A DNA stretch of 64,000 nucleotides from positions 36,368,214 through 36,432,213 of the forward strand of contig CM049320.1 in NCBI GenBank assembly GCA_026874595.1. The letters are read 5' to 3'. A program made the position numbers and the translations under genes. Origin of the DNA: Sipunculus nudus. Lineage: Eukaryota; Annelida; Sipuncula; Golfingiida; Sipunculidae. The notes under the pieces were generated by a model. It saw only the letters and a program-made list of their open reading frames with translations. It was not told the DNA's origin and searched no databases. Below are positions 1-12,859 of the stretch, piece after piece (positions within the stretch are counted from its first letter, which is position 1; the number at the start of each line of letters is the position of its first letter).

Positions 1-1745
1 TCAATGGGACAAAATAATAACGATTTTATTTGCGCGACAATATCTCTTCACGAATGTCGGGATTTTGAAACACAAAGCCAACCAAGGACATGAATAATTA
101 AGGGAAAGTAACGAAATAGATGAAAAAATGTCTTCACAACATATGAAACAACATAGCACAGCGTCAGAGATCAATTTGCCAAATAGACTGTTTGCCCATC
201 GTGCATGACCTCTTTTGAATTGGGCTATAAATGGTCATTATGGTTGCAACATCAGCGGTGGTTGTATTTGCAAATTGTGGTTTTAAATGATAGATAATTA
301 TAAACATGGTAATTGACTGGAGAAGAACATGCTACACCACATTTTCATTTCTATTTTGCTTTCTTCAAAGTAGCGCTGACGTTTAAACTAAATGAACATA
401 GATAATTCTTCATGCGGCCCATCCAATTGTACCATGGCTACCCGTTGTATAAGTTCCTTGGTTTCTTTCCTTGGCGTTTTGGCGCAGATGGTTTTGAATA
501 TTCATTATAACTGTTAGTTATTAAGGTTTGACTTTTCTAGCATTTGCTACTTAGTACGTTGTTTACGGTGTTCTTTAATATTCTTAATGTGAGACTGGTA
601 TTCAGAAATTAAGTAACACTTTTATGGTGTGTGAATATATATTAATATATAATGTATCAATTGTATAATATTTGAAGTATCTGTGTATTTGAAGTAAAGC
701 ACCTTTAAATATATCGATAAACACATTCCAGGAAAAAACATTGTAAAAACAACAAGAAGGAAAACCCTACGTCATTTTAAAATTTATCCTAGGTTTTCAG
801 GTTTCCTAAAATGTCATAACATTACACATTACAGTTCTTTCCATATGCATGATGTCATAAGATGTTGTCGTGAAAGTATTTCAGTCTGCCCCATAGGCTT
901 ATAGGAGCTGATGAGGTTATTTCTATAATCATTTTAGGGTACTTTTGTGGGTTTATCTACAAGGGCCCCTCTGAGGGCAAATAAAGGGATCGATTTAAAA
1001 GTTGTTTATATTTTCTTCTTTTTCTTTCTTCTGCCATTTTCTGTTGGCGCTAGGTCTCAAATATTGCTAATTTCCAAAAGCTGAAATTTAGGCATAACAT
1101 TAATCCTAAGTCACCAATTTGCACCTGATATTTATTTTTGACTCTGCAGGTCGTACACTTCAGAGCAATCCCTATTATCGCTCAGTGGCGGATGTCGGGG
1201 GGGGGGGGGGAGGGAGTGTTTGGAGGTCGAGGCTTCCAGCACTCGCTTGGCGGTTGCATATAACTAGTGTTTTAAGGAGCGGACGTACAATTAAATAGAC
1301 CTTTACCATTTCATTAGCGACACCAAAAGGCGATATTTAACGTCTTTACGTTCGGGGTAGTACACGTCTATGGGTGTCAACGGCGGACATGCTTGTGTTT
1401 TCGGCCATGTGCAGCTCAAAAGTAGAGAAAACGTTTAAGAACTTTTTATTCATGAAATTTGAATCTCCCATATAAACCCAGTTGGCACAACACAGTTTGA
1501 AATTATTCTTCAAATGTTAAAAAAAATGTAAAAAGCATTAAAGTGTAAGTTTATAAAAATTCGTTATTATTCATATATTATTCGGAGAGTTTGACAACGG
1601 CTTGAATATTTCTCCAATGTATTTCAGAAAGTAATTACCAATCTTGTTTCACAAACTATGGCAACCAGCTGGGGTCTTTATTCGCTCCCCGTTAGGCTTG
1701 ATGTCCTTCTTCCAGTATTGACCTGATGGTAAACCAGTCTATGTT
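1..1745. other. Unassigned AT-rich non-coding stretch
   Basis: I see no ORF with family resemblance and no clear repeat structure. A poly-G run of about 13 bases lies at 1198-1210. There are no recognisable exons or RNA genes. Confidence 0.5.
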
Positions 1746-1749
1746 CAGT

Positions 1750-2830
1750 AGAATTTTTCCATGTGCCTGGAAAACTGCCCTCGCAGTGCCCCTTTTTTTA
1801 AAAGCTGGGCTTAACTTGGACCTGAAGAACTACCGCCCTGTCTCAAACCTTCAACTTGTCTCAAAGTCGAGGTAACGAGTGGCGAATCGTCAACTCTGTC
1901 AACATATGAAATGTAGATTTGATCTGCCATTATGTCAGAAATGATATCCCTATCGACTCGTACGCTTGATAAAAACAGCTCTTCTTAAGGTACAATCCTA
2001 TGTAACATAAACAATCGGAAGGTTACGCAGCTTGTTTTGATCAATTTTGGGCTGTATTTGACACAGTGGACACTAACATTTTATGTTATATAATGGATGA
2101 ATCATTTGGAGTAACTGCTAAACCCTGGGATCGGTTACATTATATTTGCACCATCGCTCCCAAAAATAATCATAGGAACTAAGGCCTCTGACAAGTGGTG
2201 TTCACTCAATACTCTATTTTCAGCTTCATCAGTCATCTTTACAACAAGGGCCACGGTTATGCTAATTACCATCAAATATATGCAGGATGCGATCCTACTT
2301 GCTTTGCCACTGAGATTGATTCTATGGAAAAATGCACCTAGGATATCAAAGCTTGGATGCAGAAAATGAAGCTTATAATGAATGATGTCAAGACAGGTTA
2401 AATGGTTACTGGCAATAAAAAACAACTCGCAGAATGTGGTAAAATATCTAACACTATATGGGACAGTAGTATTGAGCCATCTGAGTTTGTCCGTAACCTG
2501 CTTGCATACTTACACGTCCATTGATGTGCATGTCAAGCAGCGTAAGCACAACTCCACGGCATTGGAAAAGTACGCAAATACCTAGTCCAGGAGAGTGCAG
2601 AAACGCTCATACATGCTCTAGTTTTCAGCCATTTTGGTTATTGCAACGCCATACTTGTTGGACTGCCCAGTGCCCACATCCAGAAACTTCAACGGGTGCA
2701 TTACAAGATGGATACAACATTTCAATCTTATACCAGAGTTCTCGATGTGTCAGAACACAAAGGAGCAACAATAATCGCACCACATTAGCCAGCTCAGGCA
2801 TCTTATCGGATGCTAAATGATATAGCCATC
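1750..2830 (+). mobile_element. Decayed LINE (L2/CR1-like) reverse transcriptase fragment
   Basis: Conceptual translation of the plus strand, changing frame several times, gives the usual order of a CR1/L2/Jockey-type reverse transcriptase. An LKNYRPVSNL-like block lies near 1825-1850, a FDTVDTNIL block (family FDTVDHDIL) near 2065-2090, a degraded YADD region near 2260-2300 (YANYHQIYAG), a WMQKMKL block near 2355, a VRNL block near 2490, and a C-terminal GYCNAILVGLP..IQKLQRV block near 2635-2700. In-frame stops and frameshifts run throughout, so this is a dead copy with no start and no endonuclease region visible. The left boundary of the 4.03 kb tandem duplication (2447) falls inside it, so its 3' part recurs at 6479-6862. 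Clade assignment is by motif memory only. Confidence 0.8.
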
Positions 2831-3850
2831 GTACAGCCGTTGCTTATTCCATAAAACAAAAATCTCTGTCATTCCGCTCAGCTAGGCCATAGCGGAAACA
2901 CTAAAAAACGCGAGCTGGAAATTTTCACCCTGGCGCGAGTATGGGAAGAAAAGTTCGATTAGCTAAAATGATTGGTTCGTGCACGCTAACAGTTCACTAA
3001 CGCTTGGACAAAATTAACCCTGTTCCAGGACGACCGGATGACAGGGAAGCTTCAGGATTTCTGTCGAATAAATGTTTCTACGTTCCCAGCGACTGACTAA
3101 ACAGTTCTCTACTGGAAGTCTTTCTGTGTGATCTGTCCGATACTTCGCAAAGACCCAAATTGTTTTTTGATTCGACATTAGCCAGTATGTCAAGCATGTA
3201 TAAGCCGTAGTTACCCTGCATTAAGCAGTGGATCCCGACATCAGGAGACTGTGTCAGGCTTAAATAAAGACTTGAATAACTTCTGCTCCTCACATCAAAG
3301 CTCCAATTGTACCCATCGCACAATTTCATGACATGTTCGTACTGTGGCCCACTTATGAACAGTTGAACGTGCCACGCGAGCGACTGAAAGCCGTGACACT
3401 TGTAGCACTGGTTGTAATGCTTCTTCTATCAAATACAGTATCGCTTGGCACTGAGTTTGATTCCTATGCATGAACAGAACAGGGAATCCTCTTCTCTTCA
3501 TTTCTCTACAGTTGGCATTTAATATTATCAAGCATTTTTATTGCATAATAAAGCTCATCGGTTTGCTCGTTATGACGGATTTTGTGTTTAAGAAAAAGTG
3601 TTGTCAAATGAGCAATCCTATGGATATTGTACGACACCTGATGGAGTCATACAAACCTATTTTTTCCGGTGACTGGCCTGTTTCTGTAATTGTATTTCTT
3701 TGACATTTTATTGTAACTATAATCATGATCGGCGGAAGTCATCATGTAAAGGTAAGGCATTTAATGTAATTAATGTAACTAATAAGGCTCCCACTGGGCT
3801 TTAGGAGTGTACTGACCATTTTTTGTATATACTTATTATTTCACAGTTGT
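2830..3850. other. Unassigned part of the duplicated unit
   Basis: Short minus-strand ORFs at 3078-3329 and 3295-3531 are repeated in copy 2 (7110-7361, 7327-7563) with almost no change. The second contains a weak helix-turn-helix-looking stretch (RVARSTVHKW). I recognise no family. Their conservation between copies is explained by the recent duplication and is not evidence of function. Confidence 0.4.
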
Positions 3851-5990
3851 TAATTTATTATAAGTCTAGTATCAAATGGGTCTGCAGTAATGAAAGCAGA
3901 CCATGACTGTGAGCAATGTCGATAGTACCTGGATATCTTTCCATTAATAACAATTCCATCTGTATTAGCAGATTAATTTGTTAGACCACCAAATTTACGT
4001 AAAAATGATTAATTACAACGGTGAATTTTGCTTCCTTCATGTCCCTAATCCTAGCGCACCATATAACCCTCTGTGTTTGTACTATAGAGGTTATATCGGG
4101 CAAACCAATTCCTTCATTTTCGTTGGCGATTAGAAGGAATTCATATTTAATTGTTGGCTTTTTTTCCATACCATGTGAAGTCAACAACACAATTTTTTAC
4201 TTTCTTTACAAAGTTCGGAGGAGGTTCTAAGATATTTGAAACATAAAGTACTTTAGTGATGCCCAGCCTTTTAACAATTGAGTTTCTACCAAATATTGTC
4301 AATGCTCCCGTTTTCCACATATTAAACAGGACTACCAATTTATTTTAATGATTTCAGAATTGAGTGTATCCAAAAGTATCTTACCATAGGTGTACCAGAT
4401 TCCCAGAATTTATAAAGCTTTTTCATGTAAATTTATCCATTTAATATCATCTTGTTCCGGGGTTTGGTTTTGGGGCAACCGAGCCAAGCGGGTTCACATT
4501 TACTGTAGTTTATTTTAAGAGATAAGATCAGTGCAAAACTATTCAGTATTTGTCTAACTTCTATCATGGATTGTAGATCATTTTTAAAAAAAAAAAGAAT
4601 GTTTTGTCGTCAGCATTCATACATTGTTTTATTTCAACACAATAAATGTTTATACTTTTGACTTTGTTCGTTTGGCCTATTATTTATTGCTCATGCTTCA
4701 ATAGATAATAAGAACAGGTATGGGGCATTAGGATCCCCTTGTCTAGTGCCTCTTTCCAACTTAAAATAACCAGTGGTATAACCTTTATTAAAAACACAAC
4801 TCTCCAGGTTATTGTGAAATACGGTAATCCATCTTTGAAATATATTCCCGAATCCAATTTTTTTTCAGAGTAACAGACTTGAAAATTTATTGAATCAAAT
4901 GCAGCGACAAAGTAAACTGCAAAAATAATAGCTTTATTCTTTTCTATATGACAGTAATCTAATAGATCTCTGATAAGGCTACTGGTATCTGAAATTCATT
5001 TTACTTTAACAAAAACACTTTGGTCTTCGTTTATAAGTATAGAAAGACATTTCTTCAGACGTTGCGCTAAAAGTTTACTTAATATCTTAATATCCACATT
5101 TAATAAACTGATAGGCCTCTATGATGATAATTACTGTTGTTTTTACCAGGTTTTTCTTTAGAGTTATTACAGCTTGTTTGTGACTTGGAGTAAGTTACCC
5201 ATCACAGAAACATTTATTAAAACAATTCAGAAGATCGCCACATAATTAATAAAAAAAAATCGATATAAAATTCCTTTGATAATCCCTCATTTCCAGGTGT
5301 TTCGTTATTTTTCATTTCTCTCAACACGTTTTTAATTTCATCCTTTGTAATTTTACTTTCACATGTATTAAACTCATTTTCTGGCAATGCTGGTACAATA
5401 TTTTACACAGTTTCTTTCTGTTAACTTGATTTTTTTTTCAAATATTTTTCCTGGTAATTTTTTTATTTCTATCATTGTATCATCAGGCTCCAAAACTTCA
5501 ATGTCGTTTACTTCAAGTTTATTTATAGTGGTTTTCTTTATATTTCTTTTTCTCAGTGTTGTGGAAATACTTTGTACTCCGTACTCCTTGTTCATCACAA
5601 TCAACGCCTGATCGGTCTATTAACCCTTCTATCTACTACTCGCAAAACTGTTCCTATTGTTTTTTCCACTGCTCATATGTTGCCAGACTTGTAGGTGTTT
5701 CTTTTCGAAGATTATTTTCCGCTTCCGCTATATTTTGTTCTAAGGTATCTAAATTCTTTCTATTATTCTTCTGTTTTCTTTTGAGTATTCATTTGTAATT
5801 TCCCTTATTCATATTTCAAATATTCCAACCAGTCTTTTTCATCCATAATATCTTTATTCTTTTCATGAAGTTTGATTACACTGTCTTTTAATAGCTTCTT
5901 ATATTCTTTATCATTTAACAAAGAGTTATTGAATTTCCAGTGTGTTGGACCAGGTATAGCATTAAGCACAGACCCTACAGTACATGTAGA
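3850..5990 (-). mobile_element. Decayed L1-like LINE, copy 1
   Basis: Read on the minus strand, high to low coordinate, the sequence gives the pre-RT and RT order of an L1/Tx1-like non-LTR element. A VRSTKYFHN block lies near 5570 (family EKNTKYFFNLE), GNEGLSKEFY near 5280, [15 protein letters not shown] near 5085, DQSVFVK near 5030, AVYFVAAFDSINF near 4900, RGTRQGDPNAPYLF near 4745, NADDKTFFF near 4610, LKINYSKCEPAWLG near 4500, LTIFGRNSIVKRLGI near 4285, and EGIGLPDI near 4105. The YADD catalytic box is degraded, and stops and frameshifts interrupt the frame, so it is inactive. The 5' part (endonuclease) is not clear. It is duplicated at 7885-10025. Confidence 0.85.
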
Positions 5991-5999
5991 CGAGGTTAA

Positions 6000-6473
6000 T
6001 AAGTACTTGTGTTGGGTGGTAATATTTTTATAACATTGTAATTTATTAAGTATAATTAAAATTATGAATTTCCAATATATGGCATTTATTTCGTTAAAAA
6101 GAAAATACCAACATTAAACAAAAGTCTGCAAGATATATAAATATTTATGTCTTATGTTAGATGTCAATAGGACGAGTGATGGTAGTCTTTTCCTCAGACA
6201 ATTTACATGACCATCCTCTGCAATAACTTGGCTTAACATTACAGCATTTATTAGATGACAGGTTCTTCGAGAAACATTTAGTTTTTTTAATTTAAAAGCA
6301 TTGCTCCATATGTGTTCATCATATGAAAATTGAATTAACAGTGCGTACAAATTACGCATATCGACCTTATTCAATACTTGTGCACAGAAAATATACTGCA
6401 GAACCTTGTGTGAACTATAAAGGATTAAAAAGTGGTGTATTTTCCCCCTTTTTTCTCTTTACCAAACATCTCA
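6000..6473. other. Unassigned end of duplicated unit
   Basis: This holds an 86-codon minus-strand ORF (6114-6374) repeated at 10148-10408. It has no recognised domain. The stretch ends at the duplication junction. Confidence 0.35.
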
Positions 6474-6478
6474 CACTA

Positions 6479-6862
6479 TCTAACACTATATGGGACAGTA
6501 GTATTGAGCCATCTGAGTTTGTCCGTAACCTGCTTGCATACTTACACGTCCATTGATGTGCATGTCAAGCAGCGTAAGTACAACTCCACGGCATTGGAAA
6601 AGTACGCAAATACCTAGTCCAGAAGAGTGCAGAAACGCTCATACATGCTCTAGTTTTCAGCCATTTTGGTTATTGCAACGCCATACTTGTTGGACTGCCC
6701 AGTGCCCACATCCAGAAACTTCAACGGGTGCATTACAAGATGGATACAACATTTCAATCTTATACCAGAGTTCTCGATGTGTCAGAACACAAAGGAGCAA
6801 CAATAATCGCACCACATTAGCCAGCTCAGGCATCTTATCGGATGCTAAATGATATAGCCATC
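6479..6862 (+). mobile_element. 5'-truncated duplicate of the L2/CR1-like LINE fragment
   Basis: This repeats 2447-2830, including the C-terminal GYCNAILVGLP block. The truncation is made by the duplication boundary and not by target-primed transposition. Confidence 0.8.
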
Positions 6863-7884
6863 GTACAGCCGTTGCTTATTCCATAAAACAAAAATCTCTG
6901 TCATTCCGCTCAGCTAGGCCATAGCGGAAACACTAAAAAACGCGAGCTGGAAATTTTCACCCTGGCGCGAGTATGGGAAGAAAAGTTCGATTAGCTAAAA
7001 TGATTGGTTTTTGCACGCTAACAGTTCACTAACGCTTGGACAAAATTAACCCTGTTCCAGGACGACCGGATGACAGGGAAGCTTCAGGATTTCTGTCGAA
7101 TAAATGTTTCTACGTTCCCAGCGACTGACTAAACAGTTCTCTACTGGAAGTCTTTCTGTGTGATCTGTCCGATACTTCGCAAAGACCCAAATTGTTTTTT
7201 GATTCGACATTAGCCAGTATGTCAAGCATGTATAAGCCGTAGTTACCCTGCATTAAGCAGTGGATCCCGACATCAGGAGACTGTGTCAGGCTTAAATAAA
7301 GACTTGAATAACTTCTGCTCCTCACATCAAAGCTCCAATTGTACCCATCGCACAATTTCATGACATGTTTGTACTGTGGCCCACTTATGAACAGTTGAAC
7401 GTGCCACGCGAGCGACTGAAAGCCGTGACACTTGTAGCACTGGTTGTAATGCTTCTTCTATCAAATACAGTATCGCTTGGCACTGAGTTTGATTCCTATG
7501 CATGAACAGAACAGGGAATCCTCTTCTCTTCATTTCTCTACAGTTGGCATTTAATATTATCAAGCATTTTTATTGCATAATAAAGCTCATAGGTTTGCTC
7601 GTTATGACGGATTTTTTTTGTTTAAGAAAAAGTGTTGTCAAATGAGCAATCCTATGGATATTGTACGACACCTGATGGAGTCATACAAACCTATTTTTTC
7701 CGGTGACTGGCCTGTTTCTGTAATTGTATTTCTTTGACATTTTATTGTAACTATAATCATGATCGGCGGAAGTCATCATGTAAAGGTAAGGCATTTAATG
7801 TAATTAATGTAACTAATAAGGCTCCCACTGGGCTTTAGGAGTGTACTGACCATTTTTTGTATATACTTATTATTTCACAGTTGT

Positions 7885-10025
7885 TAATTTATTATAAGGC
7901 TAGTATCAAATGGGTCTGCAGTAATGAAAGCAGACCATGACTGTGAGCAATGTCGATAGTACCTGGATATCTTTCCATTAATAACAATTCCATCTGTATT
8001 AGCAGATTAATTTGTTAGACCACCAAATTTACGTAAAAATGATTAATTACAACGGTGAATTTTGCTTCCTCTATGTCCCTAATCCTAGCGCACCATATAA
8101 TCCTCTGTGTTTGTACTATAGAGGTTATATCGGGCAAACCAATTCCTTCATTTTCGTTGGCGATTAGAAGGAATTCATATTTAATTGTTGGCTTTTTTTC
8201 CATACCATGTGAAGTCAACAACACAATTTTTTACTTTCTTTACAAAGTTCGGAGGAGGTTCTAAAATATTTGAAACATAAAGTACGTTAGTGATGCCCAG
8301 CCTTTTAACAATTGAGATTCTACCAAATATTGTCAATGCTCCCGTTTTCCACATATTAAACAGGACTACCAATTTATTTTAATGATTTCAGAATTGAGTG
8401 TATCCAAAAATATCTTACCATAGGTGTACCAGATTCCCAGAATTTATAAAGCATTTTCATGTAAATTTATCCATTTAATATCATCTTGTTCCGGGGTTTG
8501 GTTTTGGGGCAACCGAGCCAAGCGGGTTCACATTTACTGTAGTTTATTTTAAGAGATAAGATCAGTGCAAAACTATTCAGTATTTGTCTAACTTCTATCA
8601 TGGATTGTAGATCATTTTTAAAAAAAAAAGAATGTTTTGTCGTCAGCATTCATACATTGTTTTATTTCAACACAATAAATGTTTATACTTTTAACTTTGT
8701 TCGTTTGGCCTATTATTTATTGCTCATGCTTCAATAGATAATAAGAACAGGTATGGGGCATTAGGATCCCCTTGTCTAGTGCCTCTTTCCAACTTAAAAT
8801 AACCAGTGGTATAACCTTTATTAAAAACACAACTCTCCAGGTTATTGTGAAATACGGTAATACATCTTTGAAATATATTCCCGAATCCAAATTTTTTTCA
8901 GAGTAACAGACTTGAAAATTTATTGAATCAAATGCAGCGACAAAGTAAACTGCAAAAATAATAGCTTTATTCTTTTCTATATGACAGTAATCTAATAGAT
9001 CTCTGATAAGGCTACTGGTATCTGAAATTCATTTTACTTTAACAAAAACACTTTGGTCTTCGTCTATAAGTATAGAAAGACATTTCTTCAGACGTTGCGC
9101 TAAAAGTTTACTTAATATCTTAATATCCACATTTAATAAACTGATAGGCCTCTATGATGATAATTACTGTTGTTTTTACCAGGTTTTTCTTTAGAGTTAT
9201 TACAGCTTGTCTGTGACTTGGAGTAAGTTACCCATCACAGAAACATTTATTAAAACAATTCAGAAGATCGCCACATAATTAATAAAAAAAAATCGATATA
9301 AAATTCCTTTGATAATCCCTCATTTCCAGGTGTTTTGTTATTTTTCATTTCTCTCAACACATTTTTAATTTCATCCTTTGTAATTTTACTTTCACATGTA
9401 TTAAACTCTTTTTCTGGCAATGCTGGTACAATATTTTACACAGTTTCTTTCTGTTAACTTGATTTTTTTTTCAAATATTTTTCCTGGTAATTTTTTTATT
9501 TCTATCATTGTATCATCAGGCTCCAAAACTTCAATGTCGTTTACTTCAAGTTTATTTATAGTGGTTTTCTTTATATTTCTTTTTCTCAGTGTTGTGGAAA
9601 TACTTTGTACTCCGTACTCCTTGTTCATAACAATCAACGCCTGATCGGTCTATTAACCCTTCTATCTACTACTCGCAAAACTGTTCCTATTGTTTTTTTC
9701 CACTGCTCATATGTTGCCAGACTTGTAGGTGTTTCTTTTCGAAGATTATTTTCCGCTTCCGCTATATTTTGTTCTAAGGTATCTAAATCCTTTCTATTAT
9801 TCTTCTGTTTTCTTTTCAGTATTCATTTGTAATTTCCCTTATTCATATTTCAAATATTCCAACCAGTCTTTTTCATCCATAATATCTTTATTCTTTTCAT
9901 GAAGTTTGATTACACTGTCTTTTAATAGCTTCTTAAATTCTTTATCATTTAACAAAGAGTTATTGAATTTCCAGTGTGTTGGACCAGGTATAGCATTAGG
10001 CACAGACTCTACAGTACATGTAGAC
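7885..10025 (-). mobile_element. Decayed L1-like LINE, copy 2
   Basis: This is the duplicate of the minus-strand LINE at 3850-5990, with the same RT blocks and the same disabling stops. It moved passively with the segmental duplication and is not an independent insertion. Confidence 0.85.
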
Positions 10026-10507
10026 GAGGTTAATTAGTACTTGTGTTGGGTGGTAATATTTTTATAACATTGTAGTTTATTAAGTATAATTAAAATTATG
10101 AATTTCCAATATATGGCATTTATTTCGTTAAAAAGAAAATACCAACATTAAACAAAAGTCTGCAAGATATATAAATATTTATGTCTTATGTTAGATGTCA
10201 ATAGGACGAGTGAAGGTAGTCTTTTCCTCAGACAATTTACATGACCATCCTCTGCAATAACTTGGCTTAACATTACAGCATTTATTAGATGACATGTTCT
10301 TCGAGAAACATTTAGTTTTTTTAATTTAAAAGCATTGCTCCATATGTGTTCATCATATGAAAATTGAATTAAAAGTGCGTACAAATTACGCATATCGACC
10401 TTATTCAATACTTGTGCACAGAAAATATACTGCAGAACCTTGTGTGAACTATAAAGGACTAAAAAGTGGTGTATTTTCCCCCTTTTTTCTCTTTACCAAA
10501 CATCTCA

Positions 10508-11330
10508 GAGGTTAATTGCTTTCTGACAAAAGCAATTATCTTTCTTTTCATCATATATTTTCTTTCTTTTCATCATCGAGATTAGGTTATAATAAATTAT
10601 TTACCGGAATGAAAGTACAAAACAAATCATAAATAAATTCACATGTTCCTTTACAAGTCTAGCATTAATTTCCTTTCACGTACTTACTGTTGACTATAAT
10701 ATCAAAACGGTTGTTATTTCATTACATTCCAATAATATAAATATTGTCAGACAGGTCAACAATATCCATTCATTTTGAAACATAATATAAATGTATGATA
10801 ACTTTATTTTTCTCAGAAAATCTTGAACAAAATGGTAGAGTGATATTAGGTCACAGCTCCGTAGAAAGGTGTACTTATTTACATACATATATAGGTATTA
10901 ACATATTTTTAGAAAACCTTAGCTTTACCACACATATACAATATTCGCTGCATGTAATAATATATACAAAAATACGTTTGGAGATACACATATAGAATTC
11001 TACTCATTATCATTATGGAGGGAAATCACATCGCTATACAGTGAGTTTACATAAATGAATTATCCGATAAAGCAGATCTTATTTTTGATCATACACTCAC
11101 GTGGAGCGTGTAGTGCTCGTGGTGCTCAATATCAAAGTACGTTCGTAAAAAGAATTTAAATAATATTAGCGAAACTTTTTTTTTTGTATCTGTTATTGTA
11201 AATGATCCCGTCCGATTAAGAGACAGTAGTTCAAACGTATTTCGGAATATTCATAATAATATGTCGTCTTATATTTGCTATGAATATATTATCTTACCAG
11301 CTGACAAAATCCTCAAAAAACTTTTTAACA
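10508..11330. other. Unassigned AT-rich stretch
   Basis: I see nothing beyond low-complexity AT-rich DNA and short chance ORFs. Confidence 0.5.
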
Positions 11331-12610
11331 TCTTTTTATTTATAATTTTTGTGTATCAGAGTTCATCTGCGCCATGACAATGATTGCAGACAGGAGAATT
11401 TACAATATTCATTTTGTAAAGCCATCTATGATGTGAAAGTACCCTGAGGATTAATCTGTTTTTATAGCCTTATTGTCTTACATTTTGGGTACATGTAAAA
11501 GGTAATTGGAATATTTTAGGCCAATCCTCTTCCGGTATATGGAGCTCATTGTTCCATTTTTGTACTTCAGCAAGTACATCACGATTTAAAGCTGTTAGTG
11601 CCTCATTTACACGAGAGTTTGCTGCCAGTAAATATGTCTAATTTGGGTGGAACGGTTGAATCTAAAATTAAATCTCCATGCTGTTTGTTAGCGTCACGAA
11701 GTATTTTTTATTGGTATTGCACACTGTAATCCATAGAAATCAGAATAGTTCATATCAATACCAAAATTTTCTTTAATTTCTTTAATAGAAATAAAAGAAC
11801 CATTTTCATTTGGGATATCCCTAGTGTTATAATTCCAGCCCTCATACTATTGTGAGTATTACAAAGATCTACCGTGTATTTGGTGATTGAACCTTCACAT
11901 TTCTTAAGTTACATCTTCCCTGAAAGAGGGGTGTGCGTCCTTTTTCAACGTATAAAGGTTATGAAAGATAATTATGTAGAATAAGGGAGGGTCATCTGGC
12001 AAAGGCATATCATATCTACTGTTCAGTCATATGTGAGCCATATTCATAGGAATCTTATTCAAACATGATCAAGAAAAACTTTCCAGTTTGCAAAGTGAAT
12101 GCGTAAGCATCGTTATAACCATAACAGTGAAGACAAAAAAAAAAGGGAGACAGCGGACATCCTTCTCTGGTTCCTCGTTCTGGCTAGAACGGTCTTAAAT
12201 GATGTGCTTAATTAATAATAAAAATTGTTATATCATTGTACATTATTTCTATCGAGCGTATAAAAAGACATCAAAATTAAAGGTTTTAATTGCTTTTTGG
12301 TATATTTCCATTCCAATGTATCATATAAGCCTTTAAATAGTCCATATGAAGCAAGAAACTGGAAAGTTGTCTAATTTTGATAAATGCATCACATCATTTA
12401 TTTAGCGTACGTTTTCACTAATATATGTACCCTTATGAATCCAGTCTGGTCACTGTGAACCAGTGTAGACATTATGAGTTTAATCCTGTTGGCTAATGCT
12501 TTGGAATAATCGTGTAATCCACAGACTAAAGTGAGATGGGTCGCCAGTTTTTTTTTTTTTTTTATATAAATGTCCTTTCCCTTTTTTTCGGGGGGGGGGG
12601 GGGGGGAATC
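11330..12610 (-). mobile_element. L1-like LINE, 3' half (RT to C-terminus), interrupted
   Basis: Minus-strand translation gives, in order, NWRPISL near 12545, a DYSKALANRIKLIMSTLVHS block near 12475 followed by DQTGFI, ERGTREGCPLSPFFFF near 12160, a post-RT block with NENGSFISIKEIKENFG near 11800, and a C-terminal Cys-His region (PVCNHCHGADE) near 11370. Stops and frameshifts are frequent. The preceding part of the same element lies at 15010-15780, beyond an inserted repeat, so the two pieces are one LINE split by a later insertion. Inserted T and G runs at 12550-12606 mark the edge. Confidence 0.82.
12590..12606. repeat. Poly-G tract
   Basis: An uninterrupted G run of about 17 bases sits at the boundary between LINE and inserted element. 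Its length may be unreliable in assembly. Confidence 0.9.
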
Positions 12611-12644
12611 AGCGAAATAACCGACAGTCTTTTTAGCTCAGCTG

Positions 12645-12720
12645 ACTTTCAGTCATGCGATGGGTCTTTGTCCGGCGTCCTTCCGTCTGTCCGTCCGGCC
12701 GTCTGTCCGTTAGCAGGGCA
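12645..12720. repeat. CCGT/GGAC-rich tract inside repeat terminus
   Basis: This is a tract of degenerate CCGTCTGT units. The same kind of tract precedes the terminal hairpin at 28800-28870, 59075-59135 and 16930-16950. Confidence 0.7.
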
Positions 12721-12859
12721 CAAATCGTAACCGTAGAGGCTAGGGCCATGAACCCTATGCAGTCTTAGAGGTTCTAAAAAGATCTCCTTGCAAACCTGAA
12801 ATTAGGTCACTGCGACCTATATTCTCGAAGTTATGGGGTGTGTTTGCACCCCCCAGAAA

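Larger units (their letters stand above)
2447..6473. repeat. 4.03 kb tandem duplication, copy 1
   Basis: Sequence from the TCTAACACTATATGGG point onward reappears at 6479 with an offset of 4032-4034 bp and differs only by scattered substitutions and one- or two-base indels. The unit holds the 3' end of the plus-strand LINE, a 1 kb unassigned stretch, and the minus-strand L1-like LINE. The near identity implies a recent event. Confidence 0.95.
6479..10507. repeat. 4.03 kb tandem duplication, copy 2
   Basis: This is a head-to-tail copy of 2447-6473. The junction at 6467-6481 joins CATCTCA to TCTAACACTATAT with about five extra bases (CACTA). The right end is at 10507, where the sequence diverges from the copy 1/2 junction after CATCTCA. 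Confidence 0.95.
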
